Origin: Henricia sp. BOLD:AAB3569
Taxonomy: Eukaryota > Echinodermata > Asteroidea > Spinulosida > Echinasteridae
Direction of reading: 5' to 3'
DNA: 64,000 nucleotides
NCBI GenBank assembly: GCA_037783545.1
Contig: JBBELK010000068.1
Location: forward strand, 2,170,001-2,234,000
Positions 12,501 to 19,837 of the stretch are shown here, in pieces (position 1 is the stretch's first letter; each line of letters begins with the position of its first letter). A model generated the notes under the pieces. The model ran no database searches. It was not told where the DNA came from and was given only the letters and a program-made list of their open reading frames with translations. Both the position numbers and the translations under genes were made by a program.

Positions 12501-15500
12501 GTCACTCGTGCTGCAGTTTGCCATATCTCTGTGCACAAAATGTAGAGGACTCGGGTAACCAAAATGGAGATCCACTTTTTGGTTACCTCAACCTGGGGCT
12601 GTGATTGGTCAATTCCAAAATGGGCGAAGCTTACTGGATCGGTCTATTGCTGAGCAGCCTGTTATAGAGCATGGATTTGAATCAAATGCACTGAACCTTT
12701 TAAGGAACCATGTTTTTTTTAAAAATATCATCCAGGGTTGATTGTACAACACGGCATTAAGGTGTCCTGTGGAGCAACATCCAATCTCAGAGAGTGTCTC
12801 CGCCATTCCTTCAACGATGGCCTAAAAACCATGGAAGCTAGCAAGCATATGGTTACACCAGAATCTACAAAAGTAAGACACGTATAGTAGTAGGCTATTG
12901 GAATTTCAATTGACATCTGTGTCTGTGATATAACTCATGCAAACCATTCTAGGTCAGATTTGTGCGAAATAAAGCAACAACAGTTATGCCAATTTCATTT
13001 GTACAAAGCACAACCCCCATTCCAGTGGGGTATATTTTCACGTTATGCTTAGTGTAAACAAGTTAAATTTTCTTTTTTAAATGTAAAATGATATTGAAAT
13101 AGCCTCATCATATCTTACTGAGAATGTCAAAGCAATTGATGTAGCATGTTCAACTTTCATTTTCAGAAAACTAGCCTCAGATATTTCACTTTCCAGCACT
13201 TTAAAAGCGAGAAGTATTTTCTGAGTACTTTGAGTTAGGGATTAAAAGTGGGTTTGAATGGTCCTTAAACATACGTTTAAAACCGGATAGGGGCCTGGAC
13301 GCTGATAATGGCCCAAGCCAAGGTGCGGGCCATTATCAGTGTCTAGGCTCTTATCCGGTTTTAAATGGATTGTTTAAGACCGGCCAAACCCACTTTTAAT
13401 CCCATTCATAAATACCTTTTTTGTGTAAATCGGTAAAACTCACCAAAATTAGCTTGTTGTTGCATTCACTCTTTCGCTTCATCTTATTGTTTGTACGTTC
13501 AAACTGCTAGCTGTGCGTCGAGTTGTTTGTTCGATCGCGCGCATTACGCGTATAATGCAGCTGACCCGGTAGATGTCGCATGCACAGTGCAAATTTTGCT
13601 GTTGGGAGCGTGCAGTTTCTGCGTGCGTGTGCGAGTTCCATACGCTTAATAGGGCGCAGGCAGAAACGCGAGACAGCCAGTTTTAAACACTGGTTATTAT
13701 CATTCGTTTAAAACGGGCCTCGTGACTAAGTATACTTTAAAATCAGAATAAAATAAAGGTCCTGTAACTGCTTCTATTGGCCCTGCATTGGCTTGGCGGT
13801 CGCCTTTTAGAAGTCCCTCCGAGGCCCTTGCAAAGGTTTTTGTTACGCTTTTGCATTGTTCTGCTATGTCTGTGCAGGAGTTATTTTGTTTCTTTCTGGT
13901 TCGCATACATGTATTTTGCAGGTAACTAGCGAAGTGGTGTTCTGTATCACCCTGCTTCATGCAGTGTTGTCACAGAGACGACGCTTCAACAAAATGGGAT
14001 TCAGCAAGGATTACCAGTGGTGAGTCAGGGTACTGAGAGTGGGGTGTTATGGCCGAACAGTCTAGTGCGTCGAACTCAAGTTCCTGTGCCAGTACTAGAA
14101 TGTGGGTTCGATTCCGAGCCGTGGCGGGTTGTGGCACTTGTGCTCTTGAGCAAGGCACTTAATCACAATTGTTCCGTCCTTCGGAAGGGATGTAAAGCCG
14201 TTGGTCCAGTGTGTTACATGTAACGCACTTTAAAGATCCCAGAGCATTCTTTCGTGAAGAGCAAGGGGAGGGATTCCCCGGTGTCACTGGCCATTACTAA
14301 TTCAACTTAGAAGTTGATAGTTATTAGAATATCTATGTTAATTGATCCCATTCCTGTAATTGGCAGTTCTTCCGCTGTTGGATGTGGTGAATAAATAAAT
14401 AAAAAATAAATACTGACAAAAAAATGTTGATCAGTGGTATTTCGGGGAGAGAGAGGGGGTCTTGAAAAGTACTACTCTCTGTAGAACTGTGAAAATGTTG
14501 ACAACTTTGGACGGCCCTAAATGGGTCTCGGTAGAAACACACCTTAAATCAGAGTACATTTATTTGTTTTTTATGTACTTTGTTTCTTCTTTCCCTGAAG
14601 GTGTGAGAGTGACTTCCACACAGCCCTAGACCTGCTTCGAGTGCTCCACCAGCACCAGCAGTCACAGTCTGTGTATGATATCTACGATAACCTTGCCAAT
14701 CTACGCCAGCTCTTGGGCAGTGTGGCGTACGGTGGCCACGTGGACCAGGCAGAGGACTTGAGGGTCGTTCAGTCGATCATTGATAATCTGGTAGTCTCTT
14801 GGCAAGACGTTGAGGTATTGAACAAAACTGCAAAATGAGGGCACAATTTCATTTTAAGGAGCCCTCAATTTTTCCATGGGTATTGAGATTTTGATACCAT
14901 ATCATGTGTCATATTTTTCTCATTACTATTCTGAAATGTCACGTTCTAAATCCGTATATCTCAAGGGATATCATCAAAAATCCACCGAAGTTTAGTAAAC
15001 TAATTTATCCAGTTACATACAGTTGTAGTCAGAAGTTTACATACAAATGTGTTAAAACTGGTGTGCTTAAACTTGCGTTGTTACAATTTTTGTAACAGTC
15101 TTTACTCAAGTCATGATTTTGTGGTATTCCTCACGTGCTTGCAGTACTTAAAACATAGCTTGCACACCTTGCAATGGTTCGGGTAGTCCTGTTTACCATA
15201 TTGGGTGATGATGGTAGTGGTGTACATGTATGTAAACTTCTGACTTCAACTGTACATGTGTAAAAGCAGTACAGTGATTACACCAACCTCTTTGCTTCCA
15301 CATTCAAATTGGGGATTGCACATTTTCCTGTTTTTGGGAAGGTATTTATATAATATTGGATGGCTTTAAGGGTAGTATGAGAGTACCGCACGAGTCATGA
15401 AAATATCGAACGAGCCGAAGGCGAGTTCGGTATTTTCATGACGAGTGCGGTATATTCTCATATCACCCGAAAAGACAGGAAATCGGCTGTCAGCTGAAAA

Positions 15501-18500
15501 GTTGCATGCTTGTAAGGTGATTCTCCGGTGTCTCTGGCCGCCGGCTGCCAATGGCGCCACCTACGTGTATCTCGATGTTTGGGTGGAACATATTTGTAAG
15601 CTTCATGCAACTCATCCATGGGCTGTGAATTAAAGTTCATTAAACCCAAAATAAAATTTAAAAAAAATAATAAAAAGTTCAAAGCATACGTGCCGTGCAT
15701 TGTTAACCCCTTTTTGACCTTGGTGTATGCTTTTGTTTCGGTAAAGTGACCTTTTTTGTTATATTTTTCTTCCAGTACATGCCAGATTCCATGGGAGTAG
15801 CTGCCCTCCTCGCTTCCCTCCTGCCAGCTAGCAAGAGCCAGGGGCGCCACAGTCGTAGCAGCATCGGATCACATGCCAGGAGAATTCAACGTGTGTTTGA
15901 TACCATGAAGGATGAGGCACAGCCTGCCCAACTGGGACTAATGAGTGGCACCCCTGGAATGATGGAGACCAGAGGCAGCAGGTCGGTGTCCTCATTCAAA
16001 TCTGCTCTTTACCACAAAAATTGAGGCATTTTGGCAACCATAAGCAGAAACATGTTTTGGCTTTGGTTGTATCTCACTTCTTCCACTGGCAAGCCATTTT
16101 AGCTAAATTTACATAAATCTTGTTCAACAATAGCCATCATACATATTCAAGAATATAATTTAAGGTATAAAAATTCCTTTCAAGCCCGCTTCTGGAAATT
16201 TAAACACATCATTGGTAATATCCAAAATCAGAAATGTTCACAGATTTACGCCTAACTTGCACAATATAAACATGATGACGGTAGTAAACTTCCCCTGAAA
16301 TGGGTTTGTCTGAAGTGCTATAGTTTTTGAGAAATGAGTAAAACAATTATTTTTCGCCTCACGAGACGAAAATTCACTTAGCCCTGCACCACTTCGCCCT
16401 GAACCAGTTCGCCCCAAAAGCCACCTTGACCCCAAACCACTTCGTCCTTACACCATTTCGTCCGAATGCCACCCAAAATACGTCGTGCACAGGCCGTGGT
16501 TTAGGTCGAAGTGGTTTTGAGGCGAAGTGACCGTAAAGCCTTTTTCGACTTCAAAAGTTAGATGAGGTACGGAGCTGATTTTTGCTCAGGTTGGTTTTAA
16601 TCATTAATATCTTCAATCACACAGAGAGATAAAACCATTTGCCACAGTTTACCAATAATGTGTTCTGCCTTTAATGAAGGTTTAAAACTTGTTTTTCCAG
16701 ATACATTTGTTCTGCTCTGCAGACGTTTGAGAGGAATTCTGTCAAAACAAACATACCAACCTGGCGATCCGCAATGTCAGTCCTAGAATCCATCAAGCCA
16801 GATATAGACAACCTATTACTCTTAGAAGAGCCAACTTCAGAAAGTCTCAACTATTTGGAAGCATTCATCGCATCAGAGATAGCACAGTGGAACCATACGA
16901 TCAGAACCGTCCAATCAGAGCTGGCCTTATTCCAGCAGTCAGCCCAAGGCAGCATTGCCCTACCACCTTCAGAAGAGACCTTATCTGCTATTGGTCAAGG
17001 CGAAGTTCCAAAATCGTGGCTTTCGTCTGCGACCTCACAGTGCACTGAGGGGTTGTCGGATTTGGTTATGGGGCTGAAAACTAGGGCTCGCCTCTTGGAA
17101 AAGTATCTAGAAGAGGGGGATAATGTGGCAAGTTTTGATCTGTCTGCGTTTTCCAACCCCAAGATGTTTCTCCGATGTGTGTTGCAAGAGCACGCCAGAA
17201 AGGAATATGTTGAGATACATAGACTCACAATGCAAACAGAGGTAAGCATATGGGTCATTCCCAAAATTAGGGGTCCAAAATGTTTGGTGTCCCAGTTACG
17301 TACGACACTCTCTGCTTGAAAAATCACCCCTCCTGATCACAAATTCTCAGTAATGGACTATGGCCTGTGATCATAGGGGGCAGCATCATTTTCTTCAATA
17401 TTTTGTTCTCTGATTCCTGAAAAATATTTAAAACAAAAGACCATAAAAGCTTATAATTTGTTCCATGGTATTGAATAGGAGTTTGGTGTCCCGGGTTACC
17501 TATGCCAATGAAAATTGGCTGTAGAATGAGTTTGCATTAACCTTGGTGCCATATTTACACACAAACATTAAATTTAAGTGGCATTTGTTGAAATAAATAT
17601 AATTATTATCTACTGGGAAACCTCTTTCAATCACTAAAAACACTTGGAAATCTTAAAAAGCATGTCACACTTTTGGACCCCTAATTTTGGGAATTACCCA
17701 TATGCCGTTTTTTCAAAATCACTGGATTCGACTTCTAGCTTTTGAGAATTTCTGTCTTTGTTTGCTATCAGTTTACTTGCCCAAGTTACTCCTGAGCTCG
17801 GGATCAAGATTGATCAACTGATAAAAAATGTGTCGGTGTTAACCGCAATGATTCGGAGTGCTAGCTGCGTTTACATTCTGTAGTTGATCTCGAGCGCAGC
17901 GCCAGAAGTTGCAGTCAAAGGTCATGCTCTATGTGTGCATTTACAGAACAAATTGGTCATGTACTGTGTGCAAGGCCGCTTGAATTACGCGGACTTTTAC
18001 CCCGCAATGACTGTGGAGCGGATGCGGTATAAGATAATTGCTTATCTAACTGCAAACTGATCCCGTGCTCGGGGTTCGACCCTCCCCGACGCGAGACCGA
18101 AATATCAGGGTCTGATCCGGGGCCAGTTTGGTCCAGAGAGTGTTTACACTCGGATTGTGATCCGGAGCTGATCCTGAGCTCGGTATTTGACCCCAAGCAA
18201 AGTAACAAACGGTGCCTAATCATCGTTAAAATAAAACTACCACTAACACTTTTTTTCATGTTGTGGCACCTTTCCATACATTTCTTACAGTTGATGAATT
18301 TTGAGAGACCTCCGACATCGCCGCCAAGCTTCGGCATCTACATCAACGGTTTACTCCTTCACAATGCGGAATGGGATCCCAAACGTCGCCTGACGGTCCT
18401 ACCCCAACCCCCAGACCCCTCAGTAACCCCCATAGACACCACATCACCCCTCCCCATAGTATGGTTCAGACCCGTAGTCGAATCAATAGTAACAAGCGAA

Positions 18501-18659
18501 GGCGCTAGACTCCAATCCAACCCCTACAACTGTCCGGTGTACAGACGAGGGTCAAAGGTCACAATGCTACAGGAAGATGACCTTTTGACCTTTGTGGATC
18601 TTCCCACTACGTTGGAGGGGAGTCTGTGGGCACAGAAACGAATCTTTATTACATTGTAG
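413..18659 (+). CDS. DNHD1: Dynein heavy chain, divergent DNHD1-like; 3' 18 exons (gene span)
   Basis: This is the C-terminal 1352 codons of a dynein heavy chain, the motor subunit that uses AAA+ ATPase modules to move on microtubules. Eighteen exons join with matching phase at all 17 junctions and sum to exactly 1353 codons with the stop. In order they show the AAA5 signature (LPRDPASIHSA..., QWPLLVDP), a long acidic Ser/Thr-rich insert, the AAA6 block (YGYRPTFCMYL; SPQGLTDRLL; LRPDK), and a C-terminal domain (GIYINGLLLHNAEWD, PIVWFRP, YNCPVYRR, final ITL). The collinearity with axonemal and cytoplasmic dyneins is clear. However, usually invariant strings are changed: the GQGQ-type block reads LSMGTEAEV, and the FFFPQ block reads SAFSNPKMF. 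That divergence favours DNHD1 over a standard axonemal dynein. The family call is near certain and the DNHD1 call is moderate. The N-terminal tail, linker, AAA1-4 and stalk lie outside the window. Confidence 0.85.
606..956 (+). mobile_element. TTAA-flanked MITE, family A, copy 1
   Basis: The element is bounded by TTAA. Its ends are inverted repeats of AAGGAGCGTGTTCAGAT type. Further copies lie near 14854 (reverse), 40348, 55080 and 63341. Confidence 0.75.
998..1228 (+). CDS. DNHD1: Dynein exon b (AAA5 signature)
   Basis: The acceptor TTTTTTTGACAG ends at 997 and the donor GTATGG begins at 1229. The exon completes the split Ala codon. It encodes ILSTPDEQASW, HTLPRDPASIHSALF, RQWPLLVDPDDQ and WVKLL, matching the conserved AAA5 stretch W..LP.D..S..N...RWPL.IDPQ.Q...WI of dynein heavy chains. 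Confidence 0.9.
1317..1476. repeat. Back-to-back tRNA-derived repeat (hairpin)
   Basis: Two copies of a tRNA-like 3' half (GGTTCGAA box-B-like, GGGATTCGAACCCGAGATC) lie head to head. Both flanks read AACCAAACTTGGGATGA and its complement. It looks like a SINE fragment fused to its inverse. It is not a functional tRNA. Confidence 0.7.
1725..1917 (+). repeat. Dispersed repeat, half of the 31427-31765 hairpin family
   Basis: CGTATATTGGAAATTTGTAC, then a GTTTTTAGAAAGGCATGTTG block and a TTTTGAGACCAGACAAAGG block, nearly match one arm at 31616-31765. A diverged copy lies at 53820-54090. Confidence 0.75.
1947..2109 (+). CDS. DNHD1: Dynein exon c (acidic/Thr-rich insert)
   Basis: The acceptor CTCTGCAG ends at 1946 and the donor GTAGGG begins at 2110. 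The phase is 1 to 2, matching both neighbours. It encodes ETAAALSIANLNEFDAADD, then a Ser/Thr/Pro-rich run ending PRTVTR-type. Conventional dyneins have no counterpart, so this is a lineage-specific insertion between AAA5 and the following helix. A diverged repeat ends about 30 bases upstream. Confidence 0.75.
2297..2420 (+). repeat. Dispersed repeat, inverted relative to 21527-21648
   Basis: It shares TATTACTGCATCTATGT and GCTGAAATTTCTACAAGG with the reverse complement of 21527-21648. The family is unknown. Confidence 0.65.
2949..3199 (+). CDS. DNHD1: Dynein exon d (end of insert, AAA5/AAA6 boundary)
   Basis: The acceptor TTTCTTGCAG ends at 2948 and the donor GTGGGG begins at 3200. The phase is 2 to 1. 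The first half is Asp/Ser-rich (SDTDYDNSDP). The second half (NLWVIPADDPSLEIRLIQAV then VVTHLG) aligns with the dynein stretch NL.VIKL.D..FL..LE.AI..G.P.L.ENVGE. Confidence 0.85.
3622..3774. mobile_element. Palindromic TTAA MITE, family B, copy 1
   Basis: The family is a near-perfect palindrome of about 140 bp: TTAA, AGGCACAGGCTCGTCAGCAA, CCAAATTCGTGCCACGAAAT, a short loop, then the inverse. This copy is somewhat diverged and lies in a dynein intron. Confidence 0.85.
3961..4119 (+). CDS. DNHD1: Dynein exon e (AAA6 N-terminal part)
   Basis: The acceptor AACACCCAG ends at 3960 and the donor GTAAGC begins at 4120. The phase is 1 to 1. It encodes RKQLGGKLTELLKRN, RRIVIGGREYGYRPTF and CMYLCTSVPLELTG, corresponding to the conserved LGD..IEY...FRFYITTKL...HY.PE segment. 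Confidence 0.9.
4193..4760 (-). repeat. tRNA-like tandem array, exact 78-bp period, 7 units
   Basis: GCTGAGCTATGAGGCACAGT recurs at 4231, 4309, 4387, 4465, 4543, 4621 and 4699. The minus strand reads like a tRNA 5' half with an intact A-box (TAGCTCAGCTGG), but the T-arm/B-box is degraded. It is a tRNA-derived satellite in a dynein intron, not a tRNA cluster. The 78-bp period (26 codons) creates a spurious open frame on the minus strand. Confidence 0.85.
4776..5003 (+). repeat. Dispersed repeat, inverted copy at 57003-57235
   Basis: Both copies share TTTGACGGC..AAAAATACGG, CTGCCAGAATT, GAATAGGATATGCAAAAC and CGACGAAACTTGAAAAAGTT, in opposite orientation and about 52 kb apart. One sits just upstream of a dynein exon acceptor. 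Confidence 0.8.
5046..5230 (+). CDS. DNHD1: Dynein exon f (AAA6, TPEGLEDQLL block)
   Basis: The acceptor TTCTTCACAG ends at 5045 and the donor GTAAAG begins at 5231. The phase is 1 to 0. It encodes IIDLSISPQGLTDRLLRHVM then LVERPEF, equivalent to the dynein string NFTVTPEGLEDQLL....ERP.LE. Confidence 0.92.
5437..6000 (+). CDS. DNHD1: Dynein exon g (AAA6 helical region)
   Basis: The acceptor TTCACACAG ends at 5436 and the donor GTGAGT begins at 6001. The exon is 188 complete codons. DEILSKTLNL matches the dynein LEDE..I..L block. YAPVAKHGTLMYTVI, ALHPFYYVNTSTFVHWF and EAEWLQFVGG match Y.P.A...S.LFF.I, ...P.YQ.SL..F and EW.F.L.GG. Reading starts at the splice site; an in-frame ATG further upstream is intronic. 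Confidence 0.93.
6065..6371. mobile_element. MITE with about 60-bp terminal inverted repeats, GTGAC ends
   Basis: The ends read GTGACGGGCTCTAGGAAAAT / ...CCCGTCAC with AAGTCGCGCTGGCTAGTATT, repeated inverted. Inside is a second inverted repeat around GGCGGTATCTGGGCACCGCC. It is the short relative of the 1.6-kb element at 58494. Confidence 0.8.
6483..6584 (+). CDS. DNHD1: Dynein exon h
   Basis: The acceptor TCTCTTGTAG ends at 6482 and the donor GTACAT begins at 6585. It is 34 codons, phase 0 to 0. It encodes MWAGCRRLERDFSVFEG then WKEYFQ, in the place of the dynein W..I..LS.LP.F.GL......W segment. Confidence 0.88.
6690..6925 (-). mobile_element. tRNA-headed SINE
   Basis: On the minus strand it has a serine/leucine-type tRNA-like head (CCATGGCCTAGTGGTTAG, later GGTTCGATACT), then the GCCCTTGAGCAAGGCACT core and the AAGATCCCAATGCAC tail segment. 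It is homologous to 14040 and 42859. Confidence 0.8.
7196..7294 (+). CDS. DNHD1: Dynein exon i (LRPDK motif)
   Basis: The acceptor TTGTGTACAG ends at 7195 and the donor GTTTGT begins at 7295. It is 33 codons. It ends YMQKALLWRILRPDK, a direct match to the hallmark FQKLL.LR.LRPDK of dynein AAA6. Confidence 0.93.
7305..7480 (+). mobile_element. SINE fragment (tRNA 3' half and tail)
   Basis: AGAGCATCTGCCCAGTGAGT and TCTCGGGTTCGATTCCC form a tRNA-like 3' part, followed by the CCCACGTTTGGTTGTTTCGG tail also seen at 1317-1476. It starts within 15 bases of the dynein exon donor at 7295. Confidence 0.7.
8428..8599 (+). CDS. DNHD1: Dynein exon j
   Basis: The acceptor TTTCTTTGCAG ends at 8427 and the donor GTAAAC begins at 8600. 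The phase is 0 to 1. It encodes ICQDLTIYQLGSNIA and QYTPVVFILPASYTEDGS, in the position of the dynein block F....S....P.IFVLSPG.DP. Confidence 0.9.
9400..9611 (+). CDS. DNHD1: Dynein exon k (altered GQGQ block)
   Basis: The acceptor CATTCTACAG ends at 9399 and the donor GTACAC begins at 9612. The phase is 1 to 0. LHTLSMGTEAEVSRVL and GHWLLVDNF occupy the place of the conserved ISLGQGQ.P.A...I....G.WV.LQNCHL. The Gly-Gln repeat is lost, which marks a divergent heavy chain. Confidence 0.9.
9690..10259. mobile_element. hAT-like MITE with 8-bp target duplication
   Basis: Terminal inverted repeats of about 95 bp begin CTAGCCTTACAAACAGGGCT. The element is flanked by perfect 8-bp direct repeats AACACGAC at 9682-9689 and 10260-10267, the duplication length typical of hAT transposons. 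No transposase frame is visible in 570 bp. Confidence 0.88.
10418..10943. mobile_element. Tc1/mariner-type deletion derivative, copy 1
   Basis: CACTACCCATCAAAACTGTA ends are repeated inverted and flanked by TA. It is homologous to 29707-30308, which retains a decayed Tc1 transposase tail. This copy has lost most of it. Confidence 0.85.
11333..11837. mobile_element. TTAA MITE family C (GGGCGAA-word core), copy 1
   Basis: TTAA-bounded; ends AAGACAGTATACATGATTGG / inverse. The middle is a run of variants of TTCGCCCCAAAACCA and its complement, with AGACGAAAA palindromes. Other copies are at 16199, 20747, 33171/35388 and 36257. Confidence 0.85.
11912..12110 (+). CDS. DNHD1: Dynein exon l (Ser/Thr-rich insert, FRLFLITR)
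   Basis: The acceptor GTCTTCCAG ends at 11911 and the donor GTGAGA begins at 12111. The phase is 0 to 1. The first 45 codons are Ser/Thr/Glu-rich (KTENLSTESRPQTKESTK...) with no match in ordinary dyneins. The end, IHPDFRLFLITRADSHNNVP, matches H..FRLWLTS.P...FP. Confidence 0.9.
12599..12652 (+). repeat. End fragment of the 37870-38393 element family
   Basis: CTGTGATTGGTCAATTCCAA and GCTTACTGGATCGGTCTATT match the right terminal repeat of the element at 37870-38393. Confidence 0.7.
12736..12872 (+). CDS. DNHD1: Dynein exon m
   Basis: The acceptor ATCATCCAG ends at 12735 and the donor GTAAGA begins at 12873. The phase is 1 to 0. It encodes GLIVQHGIKVSCGATSNLRE, in the place of ILQN..K.T.EPP.GLRANL.R. 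Confidence 0.9.
13238..13403. repeat. Hairpin repeat related to the interior of 37870-38393
   Basis: GGATTAAAAGTGGGTTTG and ACCGGATAGGGGCC.. pair with GGCTCTTATCCGGTTTTAAA and AAACCCACTTTTAATCC. Downstream sequence to about 13690 matches the interior of the 37870 element in reverse (CAAAATTAGCTTGT, GTTCGATCGCGCGCATTACG). Confidence 0.75.
13922..14019 (+). CDS. DNHD1: Dynein exon n
   Basis: The acceptor GTATTTTGCAG ends at 13921 and the donor GTGAGT begins at 14020. The phase is 0 to 2. It encodes VVFCITLLHAVLSQRRRFNK then MGFSKDYQW, equivalent to the FG.CFFHA...ER..FG.LGWN..Y.F block. Confidence 0.93.
14040..14412 (+). mobile_element. tRNA-headed SINE, near full length
   Basis: It has a tRNA-like head with TATGGCCGAACAGTCTAGTG and GGGTTCGATTCC, the CTCTTGAGCAAGGCACTTAA core, CCTTCGGAAGGGATGTAAAG and AAGATCCCAGAGCATTC tail blocks, and an AATAAATAAATA simple end. 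It begins 20 bases after the donor at 14020. Confidence 0.88.
14601..14814 (+). CDS. DNHD1: Dynein exon o (YGG motif)
   Basis: The acceptor TTTCCCTGAAG ends at 14600 and the donor GTATTG begins at 14815. The phase is 2 to 0. It encodes CESDFHTALDLLRVL then LRQLLGSVAYGGHVDQAED, equivalent to F..SDL..... and YL.GE.NYGGRV.D..D. Confidence 0.93.
14854..15369 (-). mobile_element. TTAA MITE family A, copy 2 (reverse), split by a Tc1-type MITE
   Basis: GAGCCCTCAATTTTTCCATG...GATACCATAT...TAAACTAATTTATCC continues after 15254 as AAGCAGTACAGTGATTACAC and CTCTTTGCTTCCAC, in the order of the other copies. The 3' boundary is approximate. Confidence 0.75.
15020..15252. mobile_element. Sleeping Beauty/Tc1-like MITE, 233 bp, TA-flanked
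   Basis: CAGTTGTAGTCAGAAGTTTA followed by CATACA is repeated inverted at the right end and flanked by TA on both sides. The end closely resembles the vertebrate Sleeping Beauty terminal repeat (CAGTTGAAGTCGGAAGTTTA...). It has no coding capacity. It is inserted inside family A copy 2. Confidence 0.88.
15374..15466. repeat. Hairpin ACGAGTCATGAAAATA..CGAAC
   Basis: TACCGCACGAGTCATGAAAA and GAACGAGCCGAAGGCGAGTT fold back on TATTTTCATGACGAGTGCGG TA. The arms are about 43 bases with small mismatches. Confidence 0.75.
15776..15981 (+). CDS. DNHD1: Dynein exon p (weak donor)
   Basis: The acceptor TTTTCTTCCAG ends at 15775. The donor GTCGGT at 15982 is weak (C at +3) but is the only GT that gives the phase (2) the next exon needs. 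It encodes MPDSMGVAALLASLLPASK, a Ser/Arg-rich middle, and GLMSGTPGMMETRGSR. Confidence 0.85.
16199..16674. mobile_element. TTAA MITE family C, copy 2
   Basis: It has CATCATTGGTAATATCC and TTACCAATAATG ends and a GGGCGAA-word core with GTGCACAGGCCGTGG in the centre. It lies just upstream of the exon acceptor at 16700. Confidence 0.8.
16701..17241 (+). CDS. DNHD1: Dynein exon q (C-terminal domain)
   Basis: The acceptor GTTTTTCCAG ends at 16700 and the donor GTAAGC begins at 17242. The phase is 2 to 0. It encodes the helical part, then GEVPKSWLSSATS, LKTRARLLEKYLEEG, FDLSAFSNPKMFL and QEHARKEYVEIHRL. These track the dynein VP..W....YPS..., FFFPQ.FL and Q..ARK..I.ID.L blocks, but the FFFPQ core is replaced. 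Confidence 0.93.
17769..18214. mobile_element. GAGCTCGGGATCAA-word MITE, copy 1 (degraded)
   Basis: It contains CTGAGCTCGGGATCAAGATT, GGTCTGATCCGGGGCCAGTT and GATCCTGAGCTCGGTATTTG. It is homologous to 43309-43741 and 47763-48032. The ends are worn here, and the right end lies about 75 bases before the last dynein acceptor. Confidence 0.75.
18291..18659 (+). CDS. DNHD1: Dynein terminal exon r
   Basis: The acceptor TTTCTTACAG ends at 18290. The TAG stop is at 18657-18659. It encodes FGIYINGLLLHNAEWDPK, PLPIVWFRPVV, NPYNCPVYRRGS and a final IFITL. These match the last dynein blocks (GVY..GL.L..A.WD, MP.IWL.P, Y.CPVYKT.R). Confidence 0.93.
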   Translation: MMNFERPPTSPPSFGIYINGLLLHNAEWDPKRRLTVLPQPPDPSVTPIDTTSPLPIVWFRPVVESIVTSEGARLQSNPYNCPVYRRGSKVTMLQEDDLLTFVDLPTTLEGSLWAQKRIFITL

Positions 18660-18734
18660 AGTTGGTGTTGAAATTCAAAACTGTAAGTAACTGCTGGCCA
18701 TTTTGCAAAGGTTGCATTAGCATGATACACATGG

Positions 18735-18810
18735 CATTTGGGACCAAAGATGGGTGGCCACTATAAACAGGTGGCCTGTTTATCCAGTGCCAGTGGGTAC
18801 AGTGAAACTT
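18735..18810 (+). repeat. pogo/Tc-like terminal fragment (GGTGGCC repeats)
   Basis: GGGACCAAAGATGGGTGGCC, ACTATAAACAGGTGGCC and TACAGTGAAACTTGC match the element end at 20095-20262 and fragments at 19525-19735. Confidence 0.55.
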
Positions 18811-18819
18811 GCTATTAAA

Positions 18820-19320
18820 GGCCCAGTAGATGATCTGTTTTCGAGCGATTCTGCGAATAAAACCATTATAAATTAAAAGAAAGACATCAACAAACTCATC
18901 CGAAGAAATTTCAGCTTTGTCAAATGTACCACATTTTTTTAAAAACATGAAAATCCATATGCGTTTTTCTGGTCTTGGCGGGGTGTTTCAAATATTCGTT
19001 CTCAGTTGATCGCTATATGTGGCTTGCGTCATGCAGTCTGGCGCACATCATATACTGCGTGTGCGCGCGATCCATAAAAATGCATCGCGTTGGAACACGC
19101 ACACGCAGTACACAGCGCCCATGCATTTTGGACCGCGTAGATGTGAACCAAAAATAAGTAAATCGTTTGCAAACGATCGAAATAATTTCATCTTTACGGA
19201 TTATTTTCTGGTAAAATTATATCATTTTGAGCGGAAACCTTTCATTGGGTAGTTGCTATTAATTCAATCTTTACTTTCAGACCTTTTCCCCTGTAAACTC
19301 GTCGATTAATTTTTAATTCA
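18820..19320 (-). mobile_element. MITE family D (about 500-560 bp), copy 1
   Basis: It is the same sequence as 24650-25208 in opposite orientation. Short inverted ends around AAAGGCACAGTGGATCAT / ATGATCTGTTTTCG and a core with ATCGTTTGCAAACGAT and GTGTGCGTGTTCC-type blocks are shared. This copy is indel-bearing. Confidence 0.8.
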
Positions 19321-19524
19321 CCGCGCTCCATACTAGTTGGGCAGTAAGCTGTTACGATCCCGGAAGGGGGACAGGCTCATTGGTTTAAATACGTACATAC
19401 AAACACATGCGCGCTGTTGTGCGTGCCTGCACCCTCTGGGATCGTAAGAGCTCGGGCAAGGTATAGAGCATGGTGAATTTCGTGGCACGAATTAGCTTGT
19501 CGTGCATAGACGAGCCTCTGTCTT

Positions 19525-19735
19525 TAAGGCCACCTTTATAAAGAGGCCACCTGTCTAAAGTGGCCACATCTGTTCGGTCCCAAATCAGTTTGTACACAAA
19601 CATATGGAGGTAGAACTTTGATATAAGGGCCCCTGTATAATGCGGCCAGTGGCCAGGACAATAGGATTTCTGTGTGTACAATCCTATGGCAGTTGAACCT
19701 GGATAATCTGGCCACACACACAGTACATTGCCTTA
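19525..19735 (-). repeat. pogo/Tc-like fragment (GGTGGCC repeats)
   Basis: It holds alternating AAGGCCACCTTTATAAAGAG / GGCCACCTGTC / GTGGCCACA words and CAGTTGAACCTGGATAATCT near the end. It is related to 18735 and 20095. Confidence 0.55.
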
Positions 19736-19837
19736 GTGAACCAAGCTACTGTGGGAAATTTTACGAGTTATGAAAACTTAACAAATGTCAACTTTTTAAT
19801 GACGAACCCCTTCTTGCACTTCACTTTAGTTTACTGT

